DNA of 33,308 nucleotides. It comes from Acidimicrobiia bacterium (GTDB lineage Bacteria; Actinomycetota; Acidimicrobiia; Acidimicrobiales; Poriferisodalaceae). How positions within the stretch are numbered: position 1 is the first letter of the stretch; every line of letters starts with the position of its first letter. The stretch lies in the NCBI GenBank assembly GCA_022827265.1, contig JAJDTF010000105.1, forward strand, positions 1-33,308. The letters are read 5' to 3'. The notes beneath the pieces are model-generated. The model saw nothing but the letters and a program-made list of their open reading frames with translations, did no database searches and was not told where the DNA came from. Below are positions 15,581 to 23,735 of the stretch, one piece after another. The translations under genes and the position numbers were made by a program.

Positions 15581-16759
15581 CTAGAGCACCTGTGTCCAGG
15601 CCAGCTCTGCTGCCGCTGCTGATTCGGACACTGCCGCAGCGAAGTCGCCAGGGGTCGATTTCTCGTCTCGCAGCTTCGGATCGAGGGCATACCGCCGAGC
15701 GTGCTCCACGTACACCGCAGGCACCGGCTCGGGCAGCGGGGTTGGCGCACGACGCTCATAGTCGGGTTCGAGGTAGATCCAGCCGGTGGCGAGGCTGCCG
15801 AGCGGCCCGCGATCGAGGCTCGTGGTACAGCCGAGCCGGGCTGCGGGCCCCTGATCGACGTCGAAAGCGAGCGGCACAGCGAGGTCGCTGTGCATGGCAA
15901 ACGTCGCGTCGAGCACGCCGTCGGCAACCAGGGCGTAGTCGCACAGCTCGCCGTCGGCAGGCAGCGGTTCGTGGATCAGCACGGTGACGGCACGGTCGGC
16001 CACCACCTCGTACACACGGTTCGCTGCGCCCACCACGTGACCGCCGACGATCTCGGCATCTATCGCATCCCACACCCGATGCGGCAGCCGCCTCGCCCGC
16101 GTCAGCGCGTGAGCGGTGCGAGCCAGAACGAGCGCCCGATGCCCCGGCTCGATGACCTCGGCGAGCAGCACGTCGCACATATGCGCCGACACCGGGCCGC
16201 GGCTGCGCAGGTGCGGCCACGCGTACGAGGTGCGCAGGTCGGCCGTGTCGGTGACGGCATCGAGGTCGAGGTCGTAGTCGAGCGCCAGGACGCGCATGGG
16301 CGGCCCGCTGCCGACGAAGCGCCGGTTCACCTCCCAGACCGCGCTCAGCAGATTGAGGTATTCGCGGTAGGCGAAGTTGTGGCGTATGCCCCAGCGGAGC
16401 AGTGCGTCTCGCGCGAGCTGCTCGTCGAAGGTCGCGCCGGTGACCACCGCGTCAAGCCGGGCCTGGTCATCGACGCAGGCGTACTCCATCGCCACGATGC
16501 CCACGCCGGACCGGTACGCCGCTGCCACGAGATCCTGCAGGAACAGCCCGGCGCGCCGCGTGGGGGTGTGGTGGCCCACGAAGACCACCTGGTGTCGCTC
16601 GAAGAGATCGCACACATAGGTGAGCGGGTCGGCGCCGTGGATTCTCAGCCATTCGGCAAGCTCATCGATGACCGCGGGTTGCAGCGGCGGCAGCGCACGG
16701 CGATGCCGGTACAGGGCAATCCGCTCGAGCAGCGCACGGTCGCTTCCTCGCCTGTCCAC
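15581..16759 (-). CDS. ChaN/Tiki-superfamily-like protein, paralogue 2
   Basis: 392 aa. It shares with the preceding paralogue the blocks RHQVVFVGHHTPTRRAGLF (55-73), AMEY with Glu92, DQARLDAV (98-105), AYREYLNLLSAVW (130-142) and MRVLALDYD (155-163), plus an ALVLAR strand matching ALVYMN. It has an extra N-terminal helix of about 25 residues. The position corresponding to Gly-Asp in paralogue 1 is Gly-His-His here, so the putative active-site histidines differ. The two genes are 59 bp apart and probably cotranscribed. The start lies only 26 bp from the divergent mshC start. Function unknown. Confidence 0.72.
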   Translation of the reverse strand: MDRRGSDRALLERIALYRHRRALPPLQPAVIDELAEWLRIHGADPLTYVCDLFERHQVVFVGHHTPTRRAGLFLQDLVAAAYRSGVGIVAMEYACVDDQARLDAVVTGATFDEQLARDALLRWGIRHNFAYREYLNLLSAVWEVNRRFVGSGPPMRVLALDYDLDLDAVTDTADLRTSYAWPHLRSRGPVSAHMCDVLLAEVIEPGHRALVLARTAHALTRARRLPHRVWDAIDAEIVGGHVVGAANRVYEVVADRAVTVLIHEPLPADGELCDYALVADGVLDATFAMHSDLAVPLAFDVDQGPAARLGCTTSLDRGPLGSLATGWIYLEPDYERRAPTPLPEPVPAVYVEHARRYALDPKLRDEKSTPGDFAAAVSESAAAAELAWTQVL

Positions 16760-16771
16760 CCGCTCCGACAG

Positions 16772-16777
16772 TACCGT
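16772..16777 (+). promoter_or_regulatory. candidate -10 hexamer, leaderless mshC mRNA
   Basis: TACCGT lies 8 nt before GTG 16786 within a 26-bp divergent gap. No Shine-Dalgarno is present, so the transcript probably starts at or beside the initiation codon. Confidence 0.4.
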
Positions 16778-16785
16778 GTCGGGCC

Positions 16786-17994
16786 GTGGGAATGCGCATC
16801 TACGACACCGCGCAGAAGACCGTCGTCGAGCTGGAACTCGGCGATCACGTCGGCATGTATGTCTGCGGCATCACGCCTTATGACGCCACCCACCTGGGGC
16901 ACGCCGCCACATATCTGGCCTACGACCTGCTGATACGTCGCCTCGAGAACAGAGGCCACACGGTCACGCTGGTACGCAACTACACCGACGTCGACGACAG
17001 CATCCTGCCCAAGGCGGCCGAGCTGGGCGAGCACTACCTGTCGTTGGCCGAGCGGGAGATCGAACGCTTCGAAGCCGACATGGCCGCGCTTCGAACACGG
17101 CCCGCGGCGCACGAGCCGCGGGCCACCCGGTCCATTGACGCCATGATCACCATGATTTCCCGACTGCTCGATGCCGGGCATGCTTACATCTCCGACGATC
17201 GGGTCTTCTTCGACGTCACCACCTTCCCGGACTTCGGGAAGCTGTCCGGCTACAGCGCCGACCGCATGACCGAGCTGGCCGCGGAGCGCGGCGGCACGCC
17301 CGATGACGGCCGGCAACGCAACCCGCTCGACTTCGTGCTGTGGCAGGCGAGCGCAGACGGCGAGCCCTCGTGGCCGTCGCCGTTCGGCTCGGGGCGGCCC
17401 GGCTGGCACATCGAGTGCTCGGCGATGGGCTACGCGGCACTCGGCGAGACCATCGACATACATGGCGGGGGCGGTGACTTGGTGTTCCCGCACCATGAGT
17501 GCGAGATCGCGCAGAGCGAGGCACTGCACGGTGCTCCGTTGGCGCGCTACTGGGTGCACGCGGCCCTGGTTTCGTACCAGGGGCACAAGATGTCGAAATC
17601 GCTCGGCAACCTGGTTTTCGTCTCGGATCTGCGTGCCCGTATCGATCCCAGGGCCATCCGGCTGGCGCTCATGGCGCACCACTACCGAACTGAGTGGGAG
17701 TGGTTCGATTCGGAGGGTCTTGCTGCCCAGCGAGACTTGGACAGGCTGGTGGCAGCGGCCGGCGCAGCCTCGACTGTCGCCGGATCGGATGACAGGTCAT
17801 CGGGCCTGCTCGCCGAGGTGCAGGCTGTGCTGGATGACGATCTCAATGCACCGATGGCGCGTATTGCGCTGCTCGACGCTGCCGCTGCGGCTGAACGAGG
17901 TGCCGCGGGCGCCACGCTGCGAGGCGAGCTGGCGGCCGCGGCGGCACTGTGCGGCATCGACTTGTCCTCACCGCTCGCGACAGCGGCGCCGTGA
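16786..17994 (+). CDS. mshC: mycothiol Cys-ligase MshC
   Basis: Class I aminoacyl-tRNA-synthetase-like enzyme joining cysteine to GlcN-inositol by ATP-dependent amide formation, the penultimate step of mycothiol synthesis. 402 aa, as usual for MshC and shorter than CysRS. Seen: [20 protein letters not shown] with zinc ligand Cys27 and the HLGH signature at 36-39 (CysRS has GPTVYD and HIGH), WHIECSAMG and [12 protein letters not shown] supplying further zinc ligands, and KMSKS at 268-272. GTG 16786 or ATG 16792 are possible starts; the hexamer spacing favours the first. No other mycothiol gene is in the window. Its presence points to an actinobacterial host. Confidence 0.9.
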   Translation: MGMRIYDTAQKTVVELELGDHVGMYVCGITPYDATHLGHAATYLAYDLLIRRLENRGHTVTLVRNYTDVDDSILPKAAELGEHYLSLAEREIERFEADMAALRTRPAAHEPRATRSIDAMITMISRLLDAGHAYISDDRVFFDVTTFPDFGKLSGYSADRMTELAAERGGTPDDGRQRNPLDFVLWQASADGEPSWPSPFGSGRPGWHIECSAMGYAALGETIDIHGGGGDLVFPHHECEIAQSEALHGAPLARYWVHAALVSYQGHKMSKSLGNLVFVSDLRARIDPRAIRLALMAHHYRTEWEWFDSEGLAAQRDLDRLVAAAGAASTVAGSDDRSSGLLAEVQAVLDDDLNAPMARIALLDAAAAAERGAAGATLRGELAAAAALCGIDLSSPLATAAP

Positions 17995-18030
17995 CACGGT
18001 GCTCATCCAGGCCGGAGTAGGGCACTCGCG

Positions 18031-18801
18031 ATGACGACGCTGGCCGTGGTCAACCAGAAGGGCGGCGTGGGCAAGACCACCGTCGCGCTCGGCATCGCCG
18101 AGGCGGCGAGCGCCTCGGGGCTGAGCGTGCTCGTCGTGGATCTCGACCCGCAGTCCAACGCGTCGGCTGGCCTTGGCGTGTGGAACGGGTCGCCGAACGT
18201 CGACGACGCACTTGCCGATCCGACCCCGGGGGCTGTGCTCTCCGCGGTCACAGACGCTCGCTGGCCACCCGACGGGCCGTGCCCGCAACTCGTCCCGGGC
18301 AGCTATGCGCTGGCCAGCCGGGAACCGCAGATGGCTGCAGACCTCGTGGGTGCGCAGGATCGGCTGCGCATTGCGCTCGCCGGCGTGAACCACGATCTCG
18401 TTCTCATCGACTGCCCGCCGTCGTTGGGCCTGCTGTGCATAAACGGGCTGTTCGCCGCCGACCGTGCTCTGGTGGTGACCGAACCGGCGGCTTGGGCGGC
18501 CGACGGCGTCGACCTCATGCGATCCACAGTCAGTCGAGTCGCGCAGCGCCAAGGCACGCCCACGATTGCCGGTGTCGTGCCGAATCGTGTGGGGCGCACG
18601 CGTGACAACGCCTATTGGGCCCAGCAGCTCGCTGAGCGCTTCGGCACAGAGTTGTTGCCGCCCGTCCCGCAGCGGGCCGCAATCGCCGAGGCCTCCGGTC
18701 AGTCGCAGCCGCTGCGGGCGCTCGGCCGCCGGCCTGGTGCGCCCGAAGCGGCGCGGGCCTTCGACGAGCTGTGGGTCGACTTGCAGAGCCGATTGGCCTG
18801 A
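18031..18801 (+). CDS. ParA/Soj-family ATPase (no adjacent ParB)
   Basis: 256 aa Walker-type cytoskeletal ATPase. Seen: deviant Walker A KGGVGKTT at 10-17, DLDPQSNAS switch I near 37-45, and LIDCPPSLGLL (Walker B) near 125-135. ParA proteins pattern DNA or other cargo on the nucleoid. There is no parB-like gene or obvious parS cluster next to it, so it is probably an orphan paralogue rather than the chromosomal segregation ATPase. It follows mshC by 36 bp in the same direction, and a small tail-anchored protein lies 160 bp downstream beyond repeat copy D. TAGGGC lies 7 nt before the ATG, resembling the other leaderless starts. Confidence 0.9.
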   Translation: MTTLAVVNQKGGVGKTTVALGIAEAASASGLSVLVVDLDPQSNASAGLGVWNGSPNVDDALADPTPGAVLSAVTDARWPPDGPCPQLVPGSYALASREPQMAADLVGAQDRLRIALAGVNHDLVLIDCPPSLGLLCINGLFAADRALVVTEPAAWAADGVDLMRSTVSRVAQRQGTPTIAGVVPNRVGRTRDNAYWAQQLAERFGTELLPPVPQRAAIAEASGQSQPLRALGRRPGAPEAARAFDELWVDLQSRLA

Positions 18802-18825
18802 TCCCGTGCGCGGAGAGGCGAACCT

Positions 18826-18920
18826 CCTCGTCGCGCTGCCTGTTGTTTCCCGCTCTTGTTCCCCATTCTCATGCGACTGGGCTCACGGGCCGCTCGGGCC
18901 ACGGCTTCGCCTCTGACGGG
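18826..18920 (-). repeat. dispersed intergenic repeat, copy D (inverted, second subtype)
   Basis: Read on the minus strand it has AGAGGCGAAGCCGTGG, core GGCCCGAGCGGCCCGTGA, then a divergent insert GCCCAGTCGCATGAGAATGG, and ends in AACAAGAGCGGGAAACAACAGG. The insert is shared with copy E and absent from copies A, B, C and F. This is the only copy in reverse orientation. Confidence 0.8.
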
Positions 18921-18961
18921 TCGGCGGTACGCTCGGATTGCTCGCCGTTGCAGGTTTGACT

Positions 18962-19261
18962 ATGGCCAACTACGACCCGAACCGTCCACGGCCGAGCGTC
19001 GACGGGACGGCTGCGCTCCCGGGCGATCTGCCCGCGGCCGAGCCTGCCGAGACGCCAATCGCCCCAACCGCTGCGGGTGCTCCGGTTGCCGACACCGACG
19101 CCGATCCGGCGCCCGCGCCTGCATCGCACCTTCTGCCGCGCCAGGCCGAGCCGGTCGACCGGCGCCTGCTCGCCGCATTCGGCGGGGCAGTTGCCGCCGG
19201 GTGGCTGATTGCCGCGGTCGTGGCGTGGTGGCTGTGGCGGCGCTGGCGCCGCCGTCCCTAA
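18962..19261 (+). CDS. small tail-anchored membrane protein
   Basis: 99 aa. A disordered Pro/Ala/Asp-rich N-terminal part (residues 1-60) is followed by one membrane helix, LLAAFGGAVAAGWLIAAVVAWWLW at about residues 68-91, and a basic tail RRWRRRP. This suggests a C-tail-anchored protein with its N-terminal part in the cytoplasm. ATG 18962 is preferred; a TTG at 18938 would add 8 residues. No family recognised. It sits between the orphan ParA and the RecB-like nuclease, 24 bp before the latter. Confidence 0.65.
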   Translation: MANYDPNRPRPSVDGTAALPGDLPAAEPAETPIAPTAAGAPVADTDADPAPAPASHLLPRQAEPVDRRLLAAFGGAVAAGWLIAAVVAWWLWRRWRRRP

Positions 19262-19285
19262 ACCATCCACGCCCGCGATGATCGG

Positions 19286-20161
19286 ATGGGCCACGCTGTG
19301 CAGGTGGAACCCCGCACCGGCAGCGTCGCGGCCGACGATGCGCCAGAGGTCGAGCTTCCGCGTAGCCTGAGTCCTTCGGGTGCGTCGACCTTCCGGCAAT
19401 GCGCGAGGCGCTGGAAGTTCCGCTACCTCGACAAGCTGCCGGACCCTCCCGGAGAGCCGGCGCTGCGCGGCACGTTCGTGCATCACGTGCTCGAGGAGCT
19501 GCTGGCGGTCGCGCCCACGCAGCGCACGCTCGGGCGGGCTCGTGCCATCTGCCGCGATCTGTGGCCGCAGCTCGCGAAGAACCCGGATTTTGTGGCGCTG
19601 GAACTGCCCGAAGCCCAGGAACGGGCCTTTCGATGGAACGCGTGGACCGATGTCGAGGGGTACTTCGAGCTGGTGGATCCCGCCGAGGTCGACGTGGTGG
19701 ACCGTGAGCGCGACATCCACACATCGCTGGAGGGCGTGCCATTCCGGGGCATCGTGGACCTCGTCGACCGGGTGCCCGAAGGTGTGCGCGTCACCGACTA
19801 CAAGACCGGCCGACCGCCTTCGCTGCGCTTCGTCGACAGCCGCCTGTCGCAGGTCTGGCTGTATGCGGCCGCACTGGAGTCGGTCGGCGACGACGTCAGC
19901 GACGTGCGGCTGCTGTATCTGGGCGAGACAGGTGCTGGCCGCGACCACCGCCGGCCCACCGAGATCGCCCGTCCATTCGATGCCGATGCTGTAGCGGCGG
20001 CGGTCGACGAACATCGCGACACGTGGGATCGGATCACTGACGCCGCTGATACCGGCTGCTTCGAACCCACCCCGGGCCCGCTGTGCAGCTGGTGTCCCTA
20101 CCGCGACGACTGCCCCGAAGGCCAACTCGAGCACCAGCGGAGGACGGGCATCGCTGCGTGA
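19286..20161 (+). CDS. RecB-like PD-(D/E)xK nuclease with Fe-S cluster motif
   Basis: 291 aa. A Cas4/AddB-type arrangement: Cys39 in SASTFRQC near the N-terminus pairs with Cys267, Cys270 and Cys276 near the C-terminus (CSWCPYRDDC), the four-Cys [4Fe-4S] signature. The catalytic core is seen as GIVD with Asp158 and DYK with Asp171 and Lys173, then QVWLYAAAL as the QxxxY motif. This is a stand-alone single-domain nuclease without a helicase module, of the PDDEXK_1 type. It is expected to act on single-stranded DNA ends in repair. It starts 24 bp after the tail-anchored gene. No cas genes are nearby. Confidence 0.87.
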   Translation: MGHAVQVEPRTGSVAADDAPEVELPRSLSPSGASTFRQCARRWKFRYLDKLPDPPGEPALRGTFVHHVLEELLAVAPTQRTLGRARAICRDLWPQLAKNPDFVALELPEAQERAFRWNAWTDVEGYFELVDPAEVDVVDRERDIHTSLEGVPFRGIVDLVDRVPEGVRVTDYKTGRPPSLRFVDSRLSQVWLYAAALESVGDDVSDVRLLYLGETGAGRDHRRPTEIARPFDADAVAAAVDEHRDTWDRITDAADTGCFEPTPGPLCSWCPYRDDCPEGQLEHQRRTGIAA

Positions 20162-20255
20162 GCCAGCCCGCATCAGATACAGCTCGCTGCGTGAGCAACG
20201 TTGTGCGCGCAGCGGCCATGCTGTAGCCCGATCCTGCGAACCTGGGAGCATCGAG

Positions 20256-21059
20256 ATGGACTACGAGCAGATCACCGTCACCGACCGCGACGACGTGCGG
20301 GTGCTGACACTGAACCGGCCGGAGAAGCTGAATGCGTGGACGCCGCGCATGCAGTCCGAGCTGACGCACGCGGTACGGGCCGGCAACGACGATCCGTCGG
20401 TCGGGGCGTTCGTCATCACCGGTGCGGGTCGCGGCTTCTGCGCCGGCGCCGACATTGCCGAGGTCTTCGCGGCCCGTATCGACGCGGCCGACGAAACGGG
20501 CAGCAGCGTGGGCGAAGCGGCCGCGCACGATGACTCCGCCGCAGACGACTGGGTCGAGCTCGTGCGCAGCTCCAAGCCCATGGTGGCGGCCATCAACGGC
20601 GCCTCGATCGGCGTCGGCCTCACCATGATCCTGTCGATGGACTTCCTCATCGCCCACAGCGACGCCAAGCTGTCGTGCCGTTTCGTGAAGATGGGCGTCA
20701 CGCCAGAACTGGCGTCGTCGCACATCCTCATCCAGCGCTGCGGTTGGGGCGCTGCGTCAGACCTCGCGCTGTCCGGCCGGATCGTCATGGGCGCCGAAGC
20801 GGGCGACATGGGCCTCGTCGACGAGGTCACCGACGGCGACGTGCTCGAAGCGGCCCTCGCACGGGCGAGCAGCTATGCCGAGAACCCGCCCACCATGCTG
20901 CATCTCACCAAGCAGTTGCTGTCTGCCAACGGATCCGACACCGATCTGGGTGCGGTGCAACGCCGCGAGCTGGAGGCGCTGAACATCGCTCGTGCATCGG
21001 ACGATCACCGTGAGGCCGTTGCCGCGTTCCTGGAGAAGCGCCCGCCGAAGTTCCGGTAG
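20256..21059 (+). CDS. crotonase-family enoyl-CoA hydratase/isomerase
   Basis: 267 aa. N-terminal LTLNRPEKLNAW and GRGFCAGADI (oxyanion-hole strand) are typical, and GASIGVG gives the second oxyanion-hole Gly. The two Glu residues of the classical hydratase are replaced: GGGCE is GVGLT, and the PE before LG is RFVKMG. Instead it has VTPELASS with Glu151, the isomerase-like acid position, so a double-bond isomerase or another crotonase reaction is as likely as hydration. An acidic, Ala-rich insertion lies at about 77-97. GGGAG stands upstream of ATG 20256. It is transcribed with the plus-strand genes on either side but is not tightly spaced to them. Confidence 0.87.
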   Translation: MDYEQITVTDRDDVRVLTLNRPEKLNAWTPRMQSELTHAVRAGNDDPSVGAFVITGAGRGFCAGADIAEVFAARIDAADETGSSVGEAAAHDDSAADDWVELVRSSKPMVAAINGASIGVGLTMILSMDFLIAHSDAKLSCRFVKMGVTPELASSHILIQRCGWGAASDLALSGRIVMGAEAGDMGLVDEVTDGDVLEAALARASSYAENPPTMLHLTKQLLSANGSDTDLGAVQRRELEALNIARASDDHREAVAAFLEKRPPKFR

Positions 21060-21131
21060 GCCGGACCTGCGCAGCTCGGAATCGCCCGTTGCGGATTCGC
21101 ACCGTGCCAGCTCGCTGCCGGCGGCCCAGTG

Positions 21132-22019
21132 ATGCCTGAGCTGCCGGAGGTCGAAGTGGTCCGGCGTCAGCTCGCCGGGCCGTTGCTCGGACGCCGGATC
21201 GCCGAGGCATGGGCCCACCCGTCGCACAAGTTCGTGTCCGGACCTGATGCGGTGGGCAGCGAGATCGAGGCGCTGCGCCGGCGCGGCAAGTACCTGATCG
21301 CCGAGCTGGACTGCGGGCGTGATCTGATCACCCATCTCGGCATGACCGGGCGGCTCTGTTTCGCCGAAGCTGTCGGTGCATCGAGCCCGCCGAGCAGGCT
21401 TGCCAGTTCGCACACCGTCTTGGACGGATCGGCCGCAGAGGTCATGGCGCCGAGCGCCATCGGAGCGGCCGACCCGTATGTGCGGGCATGGTGGCGCCTC
21501 GACAACGGTGAGACGCTCTGCTTCCACGATGTCCGCCGGTTCGGCCGCATCGCCGTCTGCGACCGGGGCGACTACCGGGATCTGCCCACGCTTGCTGCCA
21601 TGGGTCCCGAGCCGCTGGAGGAGGGCCTGGACGCGGCCACGTTCTGGCGGGCGAGCAGGCGGTCCAGCCAGCGCATCAAGACCCAGCTGCTGAACCAGCG
21701 GTTGGTTGCGGGCATCGGCAACATCTACGCGGACGAGGCGCTGTTCCTGGCGCGCATCAACCCGTCGGCCCGGGCGATCTCGAAGCCGCGAGCCGAACGG
21801 CTGCTGGAAGCGCTGCGGGATGTGCTGGTTGCCAGTATCGAACGGGGCGGCAGCACGCTGCGCGACTACTACAGCCTCGAAGGCGCGGGCGACAATCAGA
21901 AGTACTTCGTCTGCTACGGCCGCGCCGGCGAGCCGTGCGTGCGCTGCGGCACCGAACTGCGCCGCCGCGTGCTCGACCAGCGCTCCAGCACCTGGTGCCC
22001 CCACTGCCAGCGCCGTTGA
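21132..22019 (+). CDS. mutM: formamidopyrimidine-DNA glycosylase
   Basis: 295 aa base-excision repair enzyme removing oxidised purines (8-oxoguanine, formamidopyrimidine) with beta,delta-lyase activity. The start is fixed by biology: MPELPEVE, so that Pro2 becomes the N-terminal catalytic residue after Met removal and Glu3 is the partner; a GTG three bases upstream would place a Met before it. Also seen: Lys53 in RRRGKYLI, LLNQRLVAGIGNIYADE (helix-two-turn-helix region), and the C-terminal zinc finger with Cys269, Cys272, Cys289 and Cys292. It stands alone between the crotonase and NfeD genes. Confidence 0.95.
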   Translation: MPELPEVEVVRRQLAGPLLGRRIAEAWAHPSHKFVSGPDAVGSEIEALRRRGKYLIAELDCGRDLITHLGMTGRLCFAEAVGASSPPSRLASSHTVLDGSAAEVMAPSAIGAADPYVRAWWRLDNGETLCFHDVRRFGRIAVCDRGDYRDLPTLAAMGPEPLEEGLDAATFWRASRRSSQRIKTQLLNQRLVAGIGNIYADEALFLARINPSARAISKPRAERLLEALRDVLVASIERGGSTLRDYYSLEGAGDNQKYFVCYGRAGEPCVRCGTELRRRVLDQRSSTWCPHCQRR

Positions 22020-22167
22020 AGCAGCAGCGTGCCTGCTGGCATCCCGCGGGCAACATCAGCAAGCACGGCAGCGCCGTTGAGAGAGCCGCGCGCCTGCTGA
22101 CACGGCAACGGGCTCCGTGGGGCGGGGCATACTTGCACCACGTCGGACGATTCACGCGGAGGTTCGG

Positions 22168-22773
22168 GTGGACAACGAACTGTGGCGATGGGTCTGGGTC
22201 GCGGTAGCGATGGTCATGGGTCTCGGCGAGATCTTCACCGCGGGGTTCTTCCTGCTGCCATTCGCCCTGGGCGCCGTGCTGGCGGCGGCAGCAGCCTGGC
22301 TGGATCTCCACGGCGCTGTCCAATGGCTGCTCTTCTTCGGGGGCACTGCGGTGTCCATGGTGATCCTGCGCCGGTTCATGGGCCGACAAGACCGTCCCGA
22401 CGACCTTCCCGTCGGCGCCAACCGCTACATCGGCATGTCGGGGCGTGCTGTCGAGGTCATTGACCCGGTGAACAACACGGGCCGGGTGCGCGTGGAATCC
22501 GACGAATGGCGGGCGGTTTGCGAAGCGGGCCGCATCGAGGAGGGATCGCTGGTGCGGGTGGTGGCACTCGCCGGTACCAAGCTGCAAGTCGAATTCGTCG
22601 AGGGTCCCCCTGACGACTACGTGCCCCATGAGGACCCGACCGCAGCAGCGCCGAGTCAAGATGCTTCAGAGTCGCAGGCCGACCACGACGCTGGTGACGG
22701 CGGCAGCGACGCCGCCGACGCAGACCAGCCGTCTGCCCCTGACGACGAGACCGCCACCCCAAGGAGCGAATGA
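22168..22773 (+). CDS. NfeD-family membrane protein
   Basis: 201 aa. Three hydrophobic segments lie within the first 70 residues (about 7-24, 29-45 and 49-66), followed by an OB-fold domain ([29 protein letters not shown]...[17 protein letters not shown]) and an acidic disordered tail. NfeD proteins pair with SPFH proteins, the arrangement here. GTG 22168 has GGAGG 5 nt upstream; longer versions start without a ribosome site. The stop overlaps the SPFH start (ATGA), and AAGGAG within this gene serves the next one. The acidic tail of about 40 residues is longer than is usual. Confidence 0.87.
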   Translation: MDNELWRWVWVAVAMVMGLGEIFTAGFFLLPFALGAVLAAAAAWLDLHGAVQWLLFFGGTAVSMVILRRFMGRQDRPDDLPVGANRYIGMSGRAVEVIDPVNNTGRVRVESDEWRAVCEAGRIEEGSLVRVVALAGTKLQVEFVEGPPDDYVPHEDPTAAAPSQDASESQADHDAGDGGSDAADADQPSAPDDETATPRSE

Positions 22774-23729
22774 TGGACAGCATCAGCCCCGGAGTCGTCC
22801 TCCTGGCAATCATCGCGCTCGCGATCTTCGTGATCGCGGCGAAAGGCCTGCGCATCGTGCGCCCGTTCGAGCAGGGCCTCATCGAGTTCCTGGGCAAGTA
22901 CCGCATGACGGTCGCACCGGGCCTGCGGTTCGTGATCCCGTTCGTGCAGCGCATCTTGAAGGTGGACATGCGCGAGCAGGTCGTGGACGTGCCTCCCCAG
23001 GAGGTCATCACCAAGGACAACGTGGCTGTCACGGTCGACGCCGTCATCTACTACGAGCCCACCGACCCGGTGAAGCTGAAGTACGCGGTGGGCAACTTCA
23101 TCATCGCAGTGACCAAGCTGGCCCAGACGAACCTTCGAAACGTGATCGGCGACCTGCAGCTCGACGATGCGCTCGTGTCGCGCGAGGTCATCAACTCCAA
23201 GCTGCGGCAGATTCTCGATGACGCCACCGACAAGTGGGGCACCCGCGTGGTCCGCGTGGAGATTCAGCGCATCGAGCCGCCCGCCGATGTGACCACCGCG
23301 ATGCACCGCCAGATGAAGGCCGAGCGCGACCGGCGTGCCGCTGTCACCGAAGCCGAGGGCGAGAAGCGTGCGGCGATCCTCCAGGCGGAGGGCGTGAAGC
23401 AGTCACAGATCCTGCGGGCCGAGGGCGAGGCCGAAGCCATCAAGCGGGTGGCCGATGCCGACAAATACCAGAAGCTCACGGTGGCTGAGGGCGAGGGCCA
23501 GGCCATCGAGCGGGTGTTCATGGCGATCCACAACGGCGACCCCACCGACGACCTGATCGCGATCAAGTACCTCGAAGCACTGCAGGGCGTTGCGAACGGC
23601 CAGGCCACCAAGATCTTCCTGCCGCTCGACACCAGCGGCGTGCTCGGCGCCGTGGCCGCGATGGGCGAGATGTTCCGCGAACGCACCGCCGAAGCCGCCA
23701 CCTCGAACGGCGACCAGCCCGACCAGTAG
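22770..23729 (+). CDS. SPFH/band-7 (stomatin-like, QmcA-type) protein
   Basis: 319 aa membrane scaffold. An N-terminal membrane segment (about 8-24) precedes the SPFH domain: [28 protein letters not shown], then [31 protein letters not shown] charged Ala/Glu-rich coiled coil at about 185-245 ([18 protein letters not shown], repeated) drives oligomerisation, and the C-terminus is acidic. With NfeD it forms a translationally coupled pair thought to organise membrane microdomains and membrane-protein turnover. The ATG at 22770 overlaps the NfeD stop; a second ATG lies at 22773. It is convergent with the ABC permease, 6 bp apart. Confidence 0.93.
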   Translation: MMDSISPGVVLLAIIALAIFVIAAKGLRIVRPFEQGLIEFLGKYRMTVAPGLRFVIPFVQRILKVDMREQVVDVPPQEVITKDNVAVTVDAVIYYEPTDPVKLKYAVGNFIIAVTKLAQTNLRNVIGDLQLDDALVSREVINSKLRQILDDATDKWGTRVVRVEIQRIEPPADVTTAMHRQMKAERDRRAAVTEAEGEKRAAILQAEGVKQSQILRAEGEAEAIKRVADADKYQKLTVAEGEGQAIERVFMAIHNGDPTDDLIAIKYLEALQGVANGQATKIFLPLDTSGVLGAVAAMGEMFRERTAEAATSNGDQPDQ

Positions 23730-23735
23730 TCCCCC

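Noticed and set aside
18869..20251. 460-residue minus-strand frame opposite the RecB-like gene
   Set aside because: It is low-complexity Arg/Pro/His sequence antisense to a well-supported nuclease gene and crosses the repeat and small membrane gene.
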